Assembly: GCF_018437505.1 (NCBI RefSeq)
Contig: NZ_CP072467.1
Location: 4,178,010-4,242,009 of the forward strand
DNA from: Spiractinospora alimapuensis
GTDB taxonomy: Bacteria > Actinomycetota > Actinomycetes > Streptosporangiales > Streptosporangiaceae
Direction of reading: 5' to 3'
DNA length: 64,000 bases
The notes beneath the pieces are model-generated. The model ran no database searches and was not told where the DNA came from. It saw only the letters and a program-made list of their open reading frames with translations. A program made the translations under genes and the position numbers. Positions within the stretch are counted from its first letter, which is position 1. Every line of letters begins with the position of its first letter. This document shows, piece after piece, positions 25,840 to 38,335 of this stretch.

Positions 25840-25912
25840 AGGGCAGTGGCTCAATTGGTAGAGCACCGGTCTCCAAAACCGGCGGTTGGGGGTTCGAGTC
25901 CCTCCTGCCCTG
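25840..25912 (+). tRNA. tRNA-Trp (anticodon CCA)
   Basis: 73 nt, no encoded CCA tail. Acceptor AGGGCAG/CTGCCCT, anticodon stem-loop CCGGT-CTCCAAA-ACCGG, T-loop TTCGAGT. Lies 84 nt before secE, the usual actinobacterial position. Confidence 0.96.
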
Positions 25913-25996
25913 CAAGGTCAGTCCGAGACACGGACCGAGCCCCGTGCCCGCCGTGGCGGGTGGGTACATCGCTCGTCAATCGTTAGGGACTTTTCT

Positions 25997-26245
25997 GTGG
26001 CACAGACCCAGGGCGAAGCCGGTGCCAAGCCGGAGGGTGAGCGCAAGCGCGCCAACCCGGTTTTGTTCACCAAGCAGGTTGTGGCTGAGCTGCGCAAGGT
26101 GCGCTGGCCAACGCGCCGTGAGCTCATCACCTACACCATCGTCGTTCTGGTGTTCGTCCTCGTCATGATCGGCCTTGTCGTGGGGCTCGACTTTGTTTTC
26201 GGTGAAGCCGTGCTGCGCCTCTACGGGGGCGGCACCACGAGCTGA
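25997..26245 (+). CDS. secE: Protein translocase subunit SecE
   Basis: The GTG at 25997 behind AGGGA gives 82 aa: a charged N-terminus, the conserved amphipathic segment QVVAELRKVRWPTRRELITYT, and one membrane helix (about residues 48-72). SecE clamps SecY in the plasma membrane translocon. The reading frame is open further upstream through tRNA-Trp, but that part is not protein. nusG follows after 129 nt. Confidence 0.95.
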   Translation: MAQTQGEAGAKPEGERKRANPVLFTKQVVAELRKVRWPTRRELITYTIVVLVFVLVMIGLVVGLDFVFGEAVLRLYGGGTTS

Positions 26246-26374
26246 CCGGCGGACGCGGCCGCGTTCCCGATGGACATCGTCGGGCCGCACCGTGCCGTAA
26301 GCTGACCGTAACGGCTGTTTCGGTCCTCGCGACCGGACGCCCCGGACGCGTACACGACGAGAGAAAGAGCTGCC

Positions 26375-27226
26375 TTGTCCGAGTCTCCAGTGACGTCCGA
26401 CGGTTTCCCCGGCGACGAGCCGGAAACCGAGGTTGCGTCCTCCGCCGCCGACTCTGCCGACGCCGCGGGAACGGAAGAGACCGAGGACTCCCAGCCTGAG
26501 CCGTCGCCGTCCGCGGACGATCACGACGAGCCGACCACCGACGACTCCGAGTCCGACGCTCCCGAGGACGCGCCGGACGAGTCCGAGGAGTCGGACACCG
26601 AGGCCGCCGAGAGCGAGCCCGAGGTCCCCGCCCTCGACCCAGCGGAGGAGTTCCGCATGGGTCTGCGCATGCTCCCCGGTGACTGGTACGTCGTGCACAC
26701 CTATGCCGGCTACGAGAACCGCGTCAAGGCGAACATCGAGAGCCGCACCCAGTCACTGAACATGGAGGAGTACATCTTCCAGTGTGAGGTGCCCACCCAG
26801 GAAGTCACCGAGGTCAAGAGCGGCAAGCGCCAGCAGGTCACCGAGAAGGTCCTGCCCGGCTACGTTCTGGTGCGGATGGATCTCATCGACGAGTCCTGGG
26901 CGGCCGTCCGAAACACCCCGGGCGTGACCGGCTTCGTCGGACTGTCCAACCGTCCGGCTCCGTTGAGCCTGCAGGAGGTTTCCGACCTGCTCGCTCCGGA
27001 GATCCAGGAGCAGGCCGCCCCGGCGGAGAAGAAGGAGAGCGAGCCGCGCAGCGACGTCGCCTTCGAGATCGGTGAGTCCGTCACCGTGATGGAGGGCCCG
27101 TTCGCCACGCTGCCGGCCACGGTCTCCGAGATCAGCCCGGACACCCAGAAACTCAAGGTGCTGGTCTCGATCTTCGGTCGGGAGACACCGGTCGAGCTCG
27201 CCTTCAACCAGGTGTCAAAGATCTGA
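26375..27226 (+). CDS. nusG: Transcription termination/antitermination protein NusG
   Basis: TTG start with GAAAGAG upstream gives 283 aa. About 85 N-terminal residues are an acidic, Ser/Glu/Asp-rich extension absent from E. coli but common in actinomycetes. The NGN domain follows ([22 protein letters not shown], then [11 protein letters not shown] and [10 protein letters not shown]), and the C-terminal KOW domain has [21 protein letters not shown]. It binds RNA polymerase and couples it to Rho or ribosomal S10. Confidence 0.97.
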   Translation: MSESPVTSDGFPGDEPETEVASSAADSADAAGTEETEDSQPEPSPSADDHDEPTTDDSESDAPEDAPDESEESDTEAAESEPEVPALDPAEEFRMGLRMLPGDWYVVHTYAGYENRVKANIESRTQSLNMEEYIFQCEVPTQEVTEVKSGKRQQVTEKVLPGYVLVRMDLIDESWAAVRNTPGVTGFVGLSNRPAPLSLQEVSDLLAPEIQEQAAPAEKKESEPRSDVAFEIGESVTVMEGPFATLPATVSEISPDTQKLKVLVSIFGRETPVELAFNQVSKI

Positions 27227-27232
27227 CCCGGT

Positions 27233-27250
27233 CCACGCACCGGTGCGTGG
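27233..27250. repeat. 18-bp perfect palindrome after nusG
   Basis: CCACGCACCGGTGCGTGG starts 7 nt past the nusG stop. It may be a short terminator, or an operator, since a possible -10 (TAGACT, 27256-27261) for the rplK leader lies 5 nt further on. Confidence 0.5.
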
Positions 27251-27461
27251 TCACCTAGACTTGGTGGGTCCGTCCTCGTCGGGCCCGTCATAACGCCCCC
27301 GTGGACGAAAGAGCGCGGCCGAATCCGGGTCCCGGTCTGCCGCGCCGCACTTTCCGTCCCGTGCTGGAACACGAGTCGCCGCCCGTTGGGCCACGGCCCG
27401 CGTGCGTCCGGCCGGGGACAAGGGACCCGTACGACAACGCAGATCAGGCTAAGGACCCGAA

Positions 27462-27893
27462 ATGCCTCCAAAGAAGAAGATCGCGGCACTGGTCAAGGTC
27501 CAGCTTCCCGCTGGCCAGGCCACGCCGGCGCCGCCCGTCGGTACCGCCCTCGGTCCGCACGGCGTCAACATCATGGACTTCTGCAAGCAGTACAACGCCG
27601 CGACCGAGGCGCAGCGCGGCAGCGTCATCCCCGTAGAGATCACGATCTACGAGGACCGCTCCTTCAGTTTCGTCACCAAGACGCCACCGGCGCCGAAGCT
27701 GATCCTGAAGGCCGCGGGAATCGACAAGGGAAGCGTCGACCCTGGGCGCACCCCTGGTGGCAGCATCACCGCTGAGCAGGTGCGTGAGATCGCGCAGACC
27801 AAGCTGCCCGACCTCAACACCGACAACGTCGACGCCGCCGCGAAGATCGTCGCCGGGACCGCCCGGTCGATGGGGATCGAAGTCAAGGGCTGA
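27462..27893 (+). CDS. rplK: 50S ribosomal protein L11
   Basis: 143 aa of standard length: [19 protein letters not shown] at the start, the [15 protein letters not shown] region, and the C-terminal rRNA-binding domain ending [11 protein letters not shown]11 forms the base of the GTPase-associated centre and is the site of thiostrepton action with 23S rRNA. The 235-nt leader in front may hold regulatory structure. It is followed by rplA after a hairpin-containing 172-nt gap. Confidence 0.98.
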   Translation: MPPKKKIAALVKVQLPAGQATPAPPVGTALGPHGVNIMDFCKQYNAATEAQRGSVIPVEITIYEDRSFSFVTKTPPAPKLILKAAGIDKGSVDPGRTPGGSITAEQVREIAQTKLPDLNTDNVDAAAKIVAGTARSMGIEVKG

Positions 27894-27915
27894 GCACCGT
27901 CTCACCCCCCGGCGG

Positions 27916-27934
27916 CCCCCGCCCAGTGCGGGGG
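27916..27934 (+). promoter_or_regulatory. GC hairpin between rplK and rplA
   Basis: The core stem CCCCCGC/GCGGGGG, loop CCAGT, can be extended with bulges on both sides. It could reduce read-through or serve as an L1-responsive site; neither is shown. Confidence 0.4.
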
Positions 27935-28065
27935 CGGCGGGTGGACACGGCGAGTGTCCAGACAGCCCCGTGACGCAGCAGAGACACCCGCATCTCCTCA
28001 CGGAGGTGCGCCTGTGGAAGGGCCATGCGCTGGCCCGTGACCACGAATCCCAATGAGGAGCACCC

Positions 28066-28770
28066 ATGCAGCGCAGCAAGAACTACCGCCGGTCCAGCCA
28101 GCGGATCCCACGCGACCAGCCGCTCGCCCCGCCTGAGGCGGTGCAGCTGGCCAAGGACACCAGCACCGTGAAGTTCGACGCCACGGTTGAGGTGGCCCTG
28201 CGTCTCGGCGTGGACGCCCGCAAGGCGGACCAGATGGTGCGGGGAACCGTCAACCTCCCGCACGGCACCGGTAAGACCGCTCGGGTCCTGGTCTTCGCGA
28301 CCGGTGAGAAGGCGGAGCAGGCCATCGCGGCGGGAGCCGACCACGTTGGCGACGACGAGCTGATCGAGCGGGTCCAGAAGGGCTTCCTCGACTTCGACGC
28401 CGTCGTGGCGACGCCGGACATGATGGGCAAGGTCGGCCGGCTGGGCCGCGTGCTCGGTCCGCGCGGCATGATGCCCAACCCCAAGAGCGGGACCGTCACG
28501 CCGGACGTCACCAAGGCCGTCACCGACATCAAGGGCGGGAAGATCGAGTTCCGGGTGGACCGGCACTCCAACCTGCACTTCGTGATCGGCAAGGTGTCCT
28601 TCACCAACGAGCAGCTTCTGGAGAACTACGGTGCGGCCCTCGACGAGGTCCTGCGGCTCAAGCCGTCCGCGGCGAAGGGGCGCTACCTCCGCAAGGCCAC
28701 GATGACCACGTCCATGGGCCCCGGTATCCCGGTGGACCCGAACGTGACGCGTGTCGTCGCCGCTGGCTGA
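28066..28770 (+). CDS. rplA: 50S ribosomal protein L1
   Basis: 234 aa. Domain I/II pattern intact: [50 protein letters not shown], and a C-terminal [17 protein letters not shown]. It builds the mobile L1 stalk near the ribosomal E site and in many bacteria also represses its own operon by binding mRNA. A very strong hairpin follows 48 nt after the stop and separates rplKA from rplJL. Confidence 0.98.
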   Translation: MQRSKNYRRSSQRIPRDQPLAPPEAVQLAKDTSTVKFDATVEVALRLGVDARKADQMVRGTVNLPHGTGKTARVLVFATGEKAEQAIAAGADHVGDDELIERVQKGFLDFDAVVATPDMMGKVGRLGRVLGPRGMMPNPKSGTVTPDVTKAVTDIKGGKIEFRVDRHSNLHFVIGKVSFTNEQLLENYGAALDEVLRLKPSAAKGRYLRKATMTTSMGPGIPVDPNVTRVVAAG

Positions 28771-28818
28771 TCTCGCGACATCGCACCCGGGATCGGTCGG
28801 GTGCGCGAGGTATTCACA

Positions 28819-28849
28819 CGGCGGGGCCGGAGACACTCCGGCCCCGCCG
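28819..28849 (+). terminator. 14-bp perfect hairpin after rplA
   Basis: CGGCGGGGCCGGAG, loop ACA, and its complement. No T tract, typical of actinomycete terminators. Confidence 0.85.
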
Positions 28850-29131
28850 TCGTCGTGTCGCTGGGCCTTCGCCACAGCCCACGTGGCCAACCCACTCTCC
28901 ACGTCGCATATGATGAGTTTCGCCGAAGACCGCTGGTCGCTGTCCAATCGGGCAGCCTAAGGCCCCATCACCGATGGGCGGCCCGCGCAGGTTACACACG
29001 CGAGACGATGACGACCCCTCGGTCGTTCCTGACGCCCTGTGCCCTGCGCCGGGGCGTTCCTTGTTTCTACGCCGGGATCCTTCCCGCCCACGGTGACGCC
29101 CTGTCCAGCGTTCCCAGTTGGAAGGAGTCCC
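28850..29131 (+). promoter_or_regulatory. rplJL promoter region and long 5' leader
   Basis: A -10-like TATGAT at 28909-28914 lies downstream of the rplA terminator; its -35 is poor. The leader of about 200 nt to the rplJ start is long enough for the autoregulatory L10-L12 binding structure known from other bacteria, but I could not fold it reliably. Confidence 0.45.
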
Positions 29132-29656
29132 ATGGCGAGGCCGGACAAGGCAGCCGCGGTGGCCGAGCTCACGGAGGAATTCCAGGGCTCGCACGGCGCC
29201 GTGCTGACCGAATACCGCGGGCTCACTGTCGCGCAGCTCAAGGAGCTGCGGCGCAACCTCGGCGAGAACGCGCGGTTCCGTGTCGTCAAGAACACGCTGA
29301 CCAAGAGGGCGGCCAGCGAGGCCGGGTTCGACCAGGAGGTCGTCGACCTCTTCGAAGGTCCGTCCGCTGTCGCCTTCGTCCGTGGCGACGTCGTCGAGAC
29401 GGCCAAGGGTCTGCGTGACTTCGCGAAGGCGAACCAGGCGCTGGTCATCAAGGGCGGTGTCATCGACGGTAAGCCGATGTCGCCGGAGCAGGTCACGAAG
29501 CTGGCCGACCTGGAATCCCGCGAGGTGCTTCTGTCGAAGCTCGCTGGCGCGATGAAGGCCAAGCAGGGCCAGGCCGCCGCCCTGTTCCAGGCGCTGCCGT
29601 CCAAGACCGTGCGACTTGCCCAGGCGCTGCACGACAAGCGCTCATCCGAGGCCTGA
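29132..29656 (+). CDS. rplJ: 50S ribosomal protein L10
   Basis: The ATG at 29132 (GAAGGAG site) gives 174 aa starting [17 protein letters not shown]. It has the [31 protein letters not shown] rRNA-binding region and a C-terminal helix that carries the L7/L12 dimers. L10 with L12 usually represses its own mRNA through the leader. rplL follows after 31 nt. Confidence 0.98.
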   Translation: MARPDKAAAVAELTEEFQGSHGAVLTEYRGLTVAQLKELRRNLGENARFRVVKNTLTKRAASEAGFDQEVVDLFEGPSAVAFVRGDVVETAKGLRDFAKANQALVIKGGVIDGKPMSPEQVTKLADLESREVLLSKLAGAMKAKQGQAAALFQALPSKTVRLAQALHDKRSSEA

Positions 29657-29687
29657 CCGAACTACCGAGGGAAGAGAGAGACCTATC

Positions 29688-30074
29688 ATGGCGAAGCTCA
29701 GCAACGAAGACCTGCTTGACGCTTTCGGGGAGATGACCCTCCTTGAGCTGTCCGAGTTCGTGAAGCTGTTCGAGGACAAGTTCGACGTCACCGCCGCCGC
29801 TCCGGCCGCCGTGGCCGTCGCCCCCGCCGGTGGTGGCGACGCCGCTCCGGCCGAGGAGGAGAAGGACGAGTTCGACGTCATCCTCGAGTCCGCTGGTGAC
29901 AAGAAGATCCAGGTCATCAAGGAGGTGCGTGCGATCACCGGTCTCGGTCTGAAGGAGGCCAAGGACCTGGTCGACAACGCGCCGAAGCCGCTGCTCGAGG
30001 CCGCGAAGAAGGAAGACGCGGAGAAGCACAAGGAGACCCTGGAAGGCGCTGGCGCCACCATCACCTTGAAGTAA
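29688..30074 (+). CDS. rplL: 50S ribosomal protein L7/L12
   Basis: 128 aa: N-terminal dimerisation helix ([20 protein letters not shown]), an Ala/Pro/Gly hinge about residues 37-55, and the C-terminal factor-binding domain ([33 protein letters not shown]). Multiple copies recruit EF-Tu, EF-G and IF2. A GAAGAGAGAG-rich site precedes the ATG. It ends the rplJL unit before a terminator. Confidence 0.98.
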   Translation: MAKLSNEDLLDAFGEMTLLELSEFVKLFEDKFDVTAAAPAAVAVAPAGGGDAAPAEEEKDEFDVILESAGDKKIQVIKEVRAITGLGLKEAKDLVDNAPKPLLEAAKKEDAEKHKETLEGAGATITLK

Positions 30075-30093
30075 TCCGCTCGTCGAGCGTTAC

Positions 30094-30134
30094 GGGCGGT
30101 CGCCCCCAGCGGGGTGCGGCCGCCCTTCTCTATT
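30094..30134 (+). terminator. Terminator after rplL
   Basis: An imperfect GC-rich stem from GGGCGG (30094) to CCGCCC (30125) is followed by TTCTCTATT, the nearest to a T tract in this window. Confidence 0.75.
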
Positions 30135-30840
30135 GCGCGCACGTCTGTTCCACACGCCAACCACCCGCGGTTCACGTCGGTCGTGCTTCACGGCCGCAGG
30201 CGGGGGGCACACTGGGAGCCAGCCGCGGGAGAGCGCGCGACGCGCGACCGCGGACCGTCTCGCCCCTCGATGACGGACCTTCGACGACAGAGTCTGATGA
30301 CGCGGTGCCTAAGGGACGCCCGTAACTACCGCCGTGGTGAGTCAGAAACGAACACCGTGGTGGGCGCGGCGGGAGTGTGCGCGGCCGGATGGGGCCGCGC
30401 CCAGGGAGCTTGTCCGCACGAACCGTCGCAGACTGCTAAGGTCATCCAGGTGGACACAGAGGTATGCCCGGCTGTCGCGTCGCTCACACCTAGCGTTTGC
30501 TGTGGGTCCTTTCACTTCGCGTGATTCGCCCTATCCGCGGCATCCGGGCTTGACGGATCCGTCGATCGGAGCGATGCTGCGTTGTGTCGTGACCAACTTC
30601 GGGGAGCGTCGTTGGACAGCAGTGTCGCATTCGGCTACACTGCCCTTTTGCGCTGCCCATTGACGATCCCAGTTCAGAGTCATGCTTCGTGTCCGCGTTC
30701 CAACTCCGGAACGCAGGGGGCATGTCGTCACTGAAAGAGCTTCCACCGCCGGCCCTGTGCCCCGGTCCAGCGCTTCGTGACCTCGGATCGTACGGCGTGC
30801 GCGCGCATCAACCGCCACAAGTCTTCGGAAGGACCTTCTG
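30135..30840 (+). promoter_or_regulatory. rpoBC upstream region with promoter
   Basis: About 700 bp without genes. The clearest promoter is TTGGAC (30612-30617), 18 nt, TACACT (30636-30641), giving a leader of roughly 190 nt before rpoB. An extended -10-like TGCTAAGGT at 30434-30442 may be a second start. Nothing else is recognised. Confidence 0.7.
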
Positions 30841-34306
<3,466 letters not shown>

Positions 34307-34338
34307 TTCGCGAACCAAGAGCAGGGGACGATATTCAA

Positions 34339-37300
34339 GTGCTCGACGTCAACTTCTTCGACGAGCTTCGGATCGGTCTCGCCACCGCCGACGACATCCG
34401 TCAGTGGTCGCACGGCGAGGTGAAGAAGCCGGAGACCATCAACTACCGCACCCTCAAGCCGGAAAAGGACGGGCTCTTCTGCGAGAAGATCTTCGGTCCC
34501 ACCCGTGACTGGGAGTGCTACTGCGGCAAGTACAAGCGCGTGCGCTTCAAGGGCATCATCTGCGAGCGGTGTGGCGTCGAGGTGACCCGGGCGAAGGTTC
34601 GTCGTGAGCGCATGGGTCACATCGAGCTGGCCGCGCCGGTCACGCACATCTGGTACTTCAAGGGTGTGCCCAGCCGGCTCGGCTACCTCCTGGACGTCGC
34701 GCCCAAGGACCTCGAGAAGATCATCTACTTCGCGGCCTACATGGTCACGTGGGTGGACACCGAGGGCCGGGAGCGGGACCTGCAGTCGCTGGAGGCCAGC
34801 GTCTCGGTCGAGCGCCAGCACATGGAGCAGCGCCGTGACTCCACTGTCGAGGAGCGGCACCGCAAGCTGGAGAACGACCTCGCCGAGCTGGAGGAGCAGG
34901 GAGCGAAGGGCGACGCGCGCCGTAAGGTGCGCGAGGGCGCCGAACGCGAGATGCGCCAGATCCGGGACAAGGCCCAGCGTGAGTTGGACCGCCTGGAGGA
35001 GGTGTGGACCCGGTTCAAGAACCTGAAGGTCCAGGACCTCGAGGGCGACGAGATGCTGTACCGCGAGATGCGGGACCGTTTCGGCAAGTACTTCCGCGGT
35101 GGCATGGGCGCCCAGGCGATCCAGGAGCGGCTGGCCAGCTTCGACCTCGACGCCGAGGCCGAGAAGCTGCGCGAGACGATCCGCACCGGCAAGGGCCAGA
35201 AGAAGGCGCGTGCCCTCAAGCGGCTCAAGGTCGTGTCGGCGTTCCTGAACACGCGCAACAGCCCGAACGGCATGGTGCTGGACTGCGTTCCGGTCATCCC
35301 GCCGGACCTGCGCCCCATGGTGCAGCTCGACGGCGGTCGGTTCGCGACCAGTGACCTGAACGACCTGTACCGCCGGGTCATCAACCGGAACAACCGGCTC
35401 AAGCGTCTGCTCGACCTCGGTGCGCCCGAGATCATCGTGAACAACGAGAAGCGGATGCTGCAGGAGGCCGTCGACGCGCTGTTCGACAACGGCCGTCGTG
35501 GGCGTCCCGTGACCGGTCCGGGCAACCGGCCCCTGAAGTCCCTCTCGGACATGCTGAAGGGTAAGCAGGGGCGGTTCCGGCAGAACCTGCTGGGCAAGCG
35601 CGTCGACTACTCCGGCCGTTCCGTGATCGTCGTCGGTCCGCAGTTGAAGCTGCACCAGTGTGGTCTGCCCAAGCAGATGGCGCTGGAGCTGTTCAAGCCG
35701 TTCGTGATGAAGCGTCTGGTTGACCTCAACCACGCGCAGAACATCAAGAGCGCCAAGCGGATGGTCGAGCGGTCCCGCCCGGTGGTGTGGGACGTGCTGG
35801 AAGAGGTCATCACCGAACACCCGGTGCTCCTCAACCGTGCGCCCACCCTGCACCGCCTCGGGATCCAGGCCTTCGAGCCGCAGTTGGTCGAGGGCAAGGC
35901 GATCCAGATCCACCCGTTGGTCTGCACCGCCTTCAACGCCGACTTCGACGGTGACCAGATGGCGGTCCACCTGCCGCTGTCGGCCGAGGCGCAGGCCGAG
36001 GCCCGCATCCTGATGCTCGCCACCAACAACATCCTGAAGCCGTCCGACGGTAAGCCGGTCACCATGCCCACGCAGGACATGGTCATCGGGCTGTACTACC
36101 TGACGACGCTGAAGGAGGGCGCGGCCGGCGAGGGACGGGTGTTCCGCACCCCGGGCGAGGCCATCATGGCCCTCGACCTCGGGCAGCTCGACATCCGTGC
36201 GCGGATCCGCCTTCGGATGGAGGGCCACGTCCCGCCGCCGAAGGAGTGGGTGGCTCCGGACGGGCACACGCCCGGCGACCACTACATGCTGGAGACGACC
36301 CTCGGTCGGTACCTCTTCAACGAGACCACGCCCGAGGACTACCCGTTCGTCAACTACCAGGTCGGCAAGAAGCAGGTCTCCAACCTGGTCAACGACCTGG
36401 CGGAGAACTACTCCAAGGTGCAGGTGGCCTCGACGCTGGACGCGTTGAAGGACGCCGGCTACCGCTGGGCGACGCGTTCGGGCATGACCATCGGTATCGA
36501 GGACGTCGTGGCGCCGCCGAACAAGGCGACGATCCTGGAGTCCTACGAGCGTCAGGCCGACAAGATCCAGCGCGAGTACGACCGTGGTCTGATCACCGAC
36601 GACGAGCGCCGTCAGGAGCTCACCGAGATCTGGACCAAGGCCACCGCCGACGTGGCCAAGGACATGGAGGACAACGCCTCCCCGGATAACACCGTCTGGA
36701 TGATGGTGAACTCCGGTGCGCGTGGTAACTCCATGCAGGTCCGGCAGATCGCCGGTATCCGTGGTCTGGTCTCCAACACCAAGGGTGAGACCATCCCGCG
36801 GCCGATCAAGTCCAGCTACCGCGAGGGCCTGAGCGTGCTGGAGTACTTCATCTCCACGCACGGTCAGCGAAAGGGTCTGGCCGACACCGCTCTGCGTACC
36901 GCGGAGTCCGGCTACCTCACCCGACGGCTGGTGGACGTCGCCCAGGACGTCATCGTCCGCGAGATCGACTGTGGCACGGACCGTTCGGTCTGGCAGCAGG
37001 TCGGTGAGAAGAACGCCGCCGGCGAGGTCGTGCGCAAGTACAACGTCGAGAACGCCGGGTTCGGCCGCACCATCGCCGAGGACGTCGAGGTCGACGGGAA
37101 GGTCCTCTTCCCCGCCGGCACCGACACCTCCGAGGGCACCATCGACGCGCTGGTCGAGGCCGGCGTGGAGTGGGTCCGGGTGCGGTCCTCGCTCACCTGT
37201 GAGGCCCAGATCGGCGTCTGCAGCACCTGCTACGGCCGGTCCATGGCGACGGGCAAGTCCGTCGACGTGGGTGAGGCCGTCGGTATCATCGCCGCGCAGT

Positions 37301-38214
37301 CGATCGGTGAGCCCGGTACCCAGCTCACGATGCGGACCTTCCACATGGGTGGTTCCGCGGGTCAGGACATCACCCACGGTCTGCCCCGTGTGCAGGAGCT
37401 CTTCGAGGCACGGACCCCGAAGGGTGTCGCACCGATCAGTGAGGTCGACGGCCGGATCCGGATCGAGGAGACGGAGAAGAGCCGCAAGATCGTACTCATC
37501 CCGGACGACGGGTCCGACGAGATTCCCTACCCCGTCCCGATGCGCGCCCGCCTGCGCGTCTCGGAGGGTGCCCACGTCGTCGTGGGGGAGAAGCTCATCG
37601 AGGGTGCGATCAACCCGCACGAGGTGCTGCGGATCCAGGGGCCCCGGGCGGTGCAGCAGCACCTGGTCTCGGAGGTTCAGGAGGTCTACCGCTCGCAGGG
37701 TGTGTCGATCCACGACAAGCACATCGAGCTGATCGTGCGGCAGATGCTCAAGCGCGTCAACGTCCTGGAGTCCGGCGACACCGAGTTGCTGCCGGGCGAG
37801 ATGGTGGAGCGTCCGAAGTTCGAGGCGATCAACCGTCAGGTCGTGGCCGAGGGTGGCGCTCCCGCCGCGGGACGTCCGGTCCTGCTCGGCATCACCAAGG
37901 CCTCGTTGGCGACGGAGTCGTGGCTGTCGGCCGCGTCCTTCCAGGAGACCACCCGGGTGCTCACCGAGAACGCGATTCACGGTAAGAGCGATCCTCTGGT
38001 TGGCCTCAAGGAGAACGTCATCATCGGTAAGCTCATCCCGGCGGGTACTGGAATGCCCCAGTACCGCAACATCCGGGTCGAGCCCACCGAGGAGGCGAAG
38101 GCGTCCATGTACTCGGTTTCCGCCTACGAGGAGCCCGGCGAGTACACGTTCGGCCAGGGCTCGGGTGAGGCCGTTCCGTTGGAAGAGTACGATTTCGGGC
38201 CGTACAGCCGGTGA
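34339..38214 (+). CDS. rpoC: RNA polymerase beta' subunit
   Basis: GTG start with AGGGGA upstream, 1291 aa, usual actinobacterial length. N-terminal [23 protein letters not shown]; zinc site CYCGKYK with CERCGVEV; catalytic [12 protein letters not shown], which binds the Mg2+ ions; bridge-helix and trigger-loop region ([15 protein letters not shown] ... [12 protein letters not shown]); a second Cys cluster ([13 protein letters not shown]). It lies 32 nt downstream of rpoB and ends before a strong terminator. The frame is intact, unlike rpoB. Confidence 0.98.
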   Translation: MLDVNFFDELRIGLATADDIRQWSHGEVKKPETINYRTLKPEKDGLFCEKIFGPTRDWECYCGKYKRVRFKGIICERCGVEVTRAKVRRERMGHIELAAPVTHIWYFKGVPSRLGYLLDVAPKDLEKIIYFAAYMVTWVDTEGRERDLQSLEASVSVERQHMEQRRDSTVEERHRKLENDLAELEEQGAKGDARRKVREGAEREMRQIRDKAQRELDRLEEVWTRFKNLKVQDLEGDEMLYREMRDRFGKYFRGGMGAQAIQERLASFDLDAEAEKLRETIRTGKGQKKARALKRLKVVSAFLNTRNSPNGMVLDCVPVIPPDLRPMVQLDGGRFATSDLNDLYRRVINRNNRLKRLLDLGAPEIIVNNEKRMLQEAVDALFDNGRRGRPVTGPGNRPLKSLSDMLKGKQGRFRQNLLGKRVDYSGRSVIVVGPQLKLHQCGLPKQMALELFKPFVMKRLVDLNHAQNIKSAKRMVERSRPVVWDVLEEVITEHPVLLNRAPTLHRLGIQAFEPQLVEGKAIQIHPLVCTAFNADFDGDQMAVHLPLSAEAQAEARILMLATNNILKPSDGKPVTMPTQDMVIGLYYLTTLKEGAAGEGRVFRTPGEAIMALDLGQLDIRARIRLRMEGHVPPPKEWVAPDGHTPGDHYMLETTLGRYLFNETTPEDYPFVNYQVGKKQVSNLVNDLAENYSKVQVASTLDALKDAGYRWATRSGMTIGIEDVVAPPNKATILESYERQADKIQREYDRGLITDDERRQELTEIWTKATADVAKDMEDNASPDNTVWMMVNSGARGNSMQVRQIAGIRGLVSNTKGETIPRPIKSSYREGLSVLEYFISTHGQRKGLADTALRTAESGYLTRRLVDVAQDVIVREIDCGTDRSVWQQVGEKNAAGEVVRKYNVENAGFGRTIAEDVEVDGKVLFPAGTDTSEGTIDALVEAGVEWVRVRSSLTCEAQIGVCSTCYGRSMATGKSVDVGEAVGIIAAQSIGEPGTQLTMRTFHMGGSAGQDITHGLPRVQELFEARTPKGVAPISEVDGRIRIEETEKSRKIVLIPDDGSDEIPYPVPMRARLRVSEGAHVVVGEKLIEGAINPHEVLRIQGPRAVQQHLVSEVQEVYRSQGVSIHDKHIELIVRQMLKRVNVLESGDTELLPGEMVERPKFEAINRQVVAEGGAPAAGRPVLLGITKASLATESWLSAASFQETTRVLTENAIHGKSDPLVGLKENVIIGKLIPAGTGMPQYRNIRVEPTEEAKASMYSVSAYEEPGEYTFGQGSGEAVPLEEYDFGPYSR

Positions 38215-38241
38215 CCGGAGCAGTGCGCTGATTTGCAGTCG

Positions 38242-38283
38242 AACGGCGGTAGTCCACCCCGGTGGGGTGGGGCTACCGCCGTT
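38242..38283 (+). terminator. Terminator after rpoC
   Basis: An 11-bp perfect outer stem AACGGCGGTAG/CTACCGCCGTT plus an inner CACCCC/GGGGTG stem, 28 nt past the rpoC stop. Confidence 0.85.
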
Positions 38284-38335
38284 CGCCGTCACAGCGGTAG
38301 TCCGGGACTGAAGGTCGAGTCTGGAGATAGAGACA

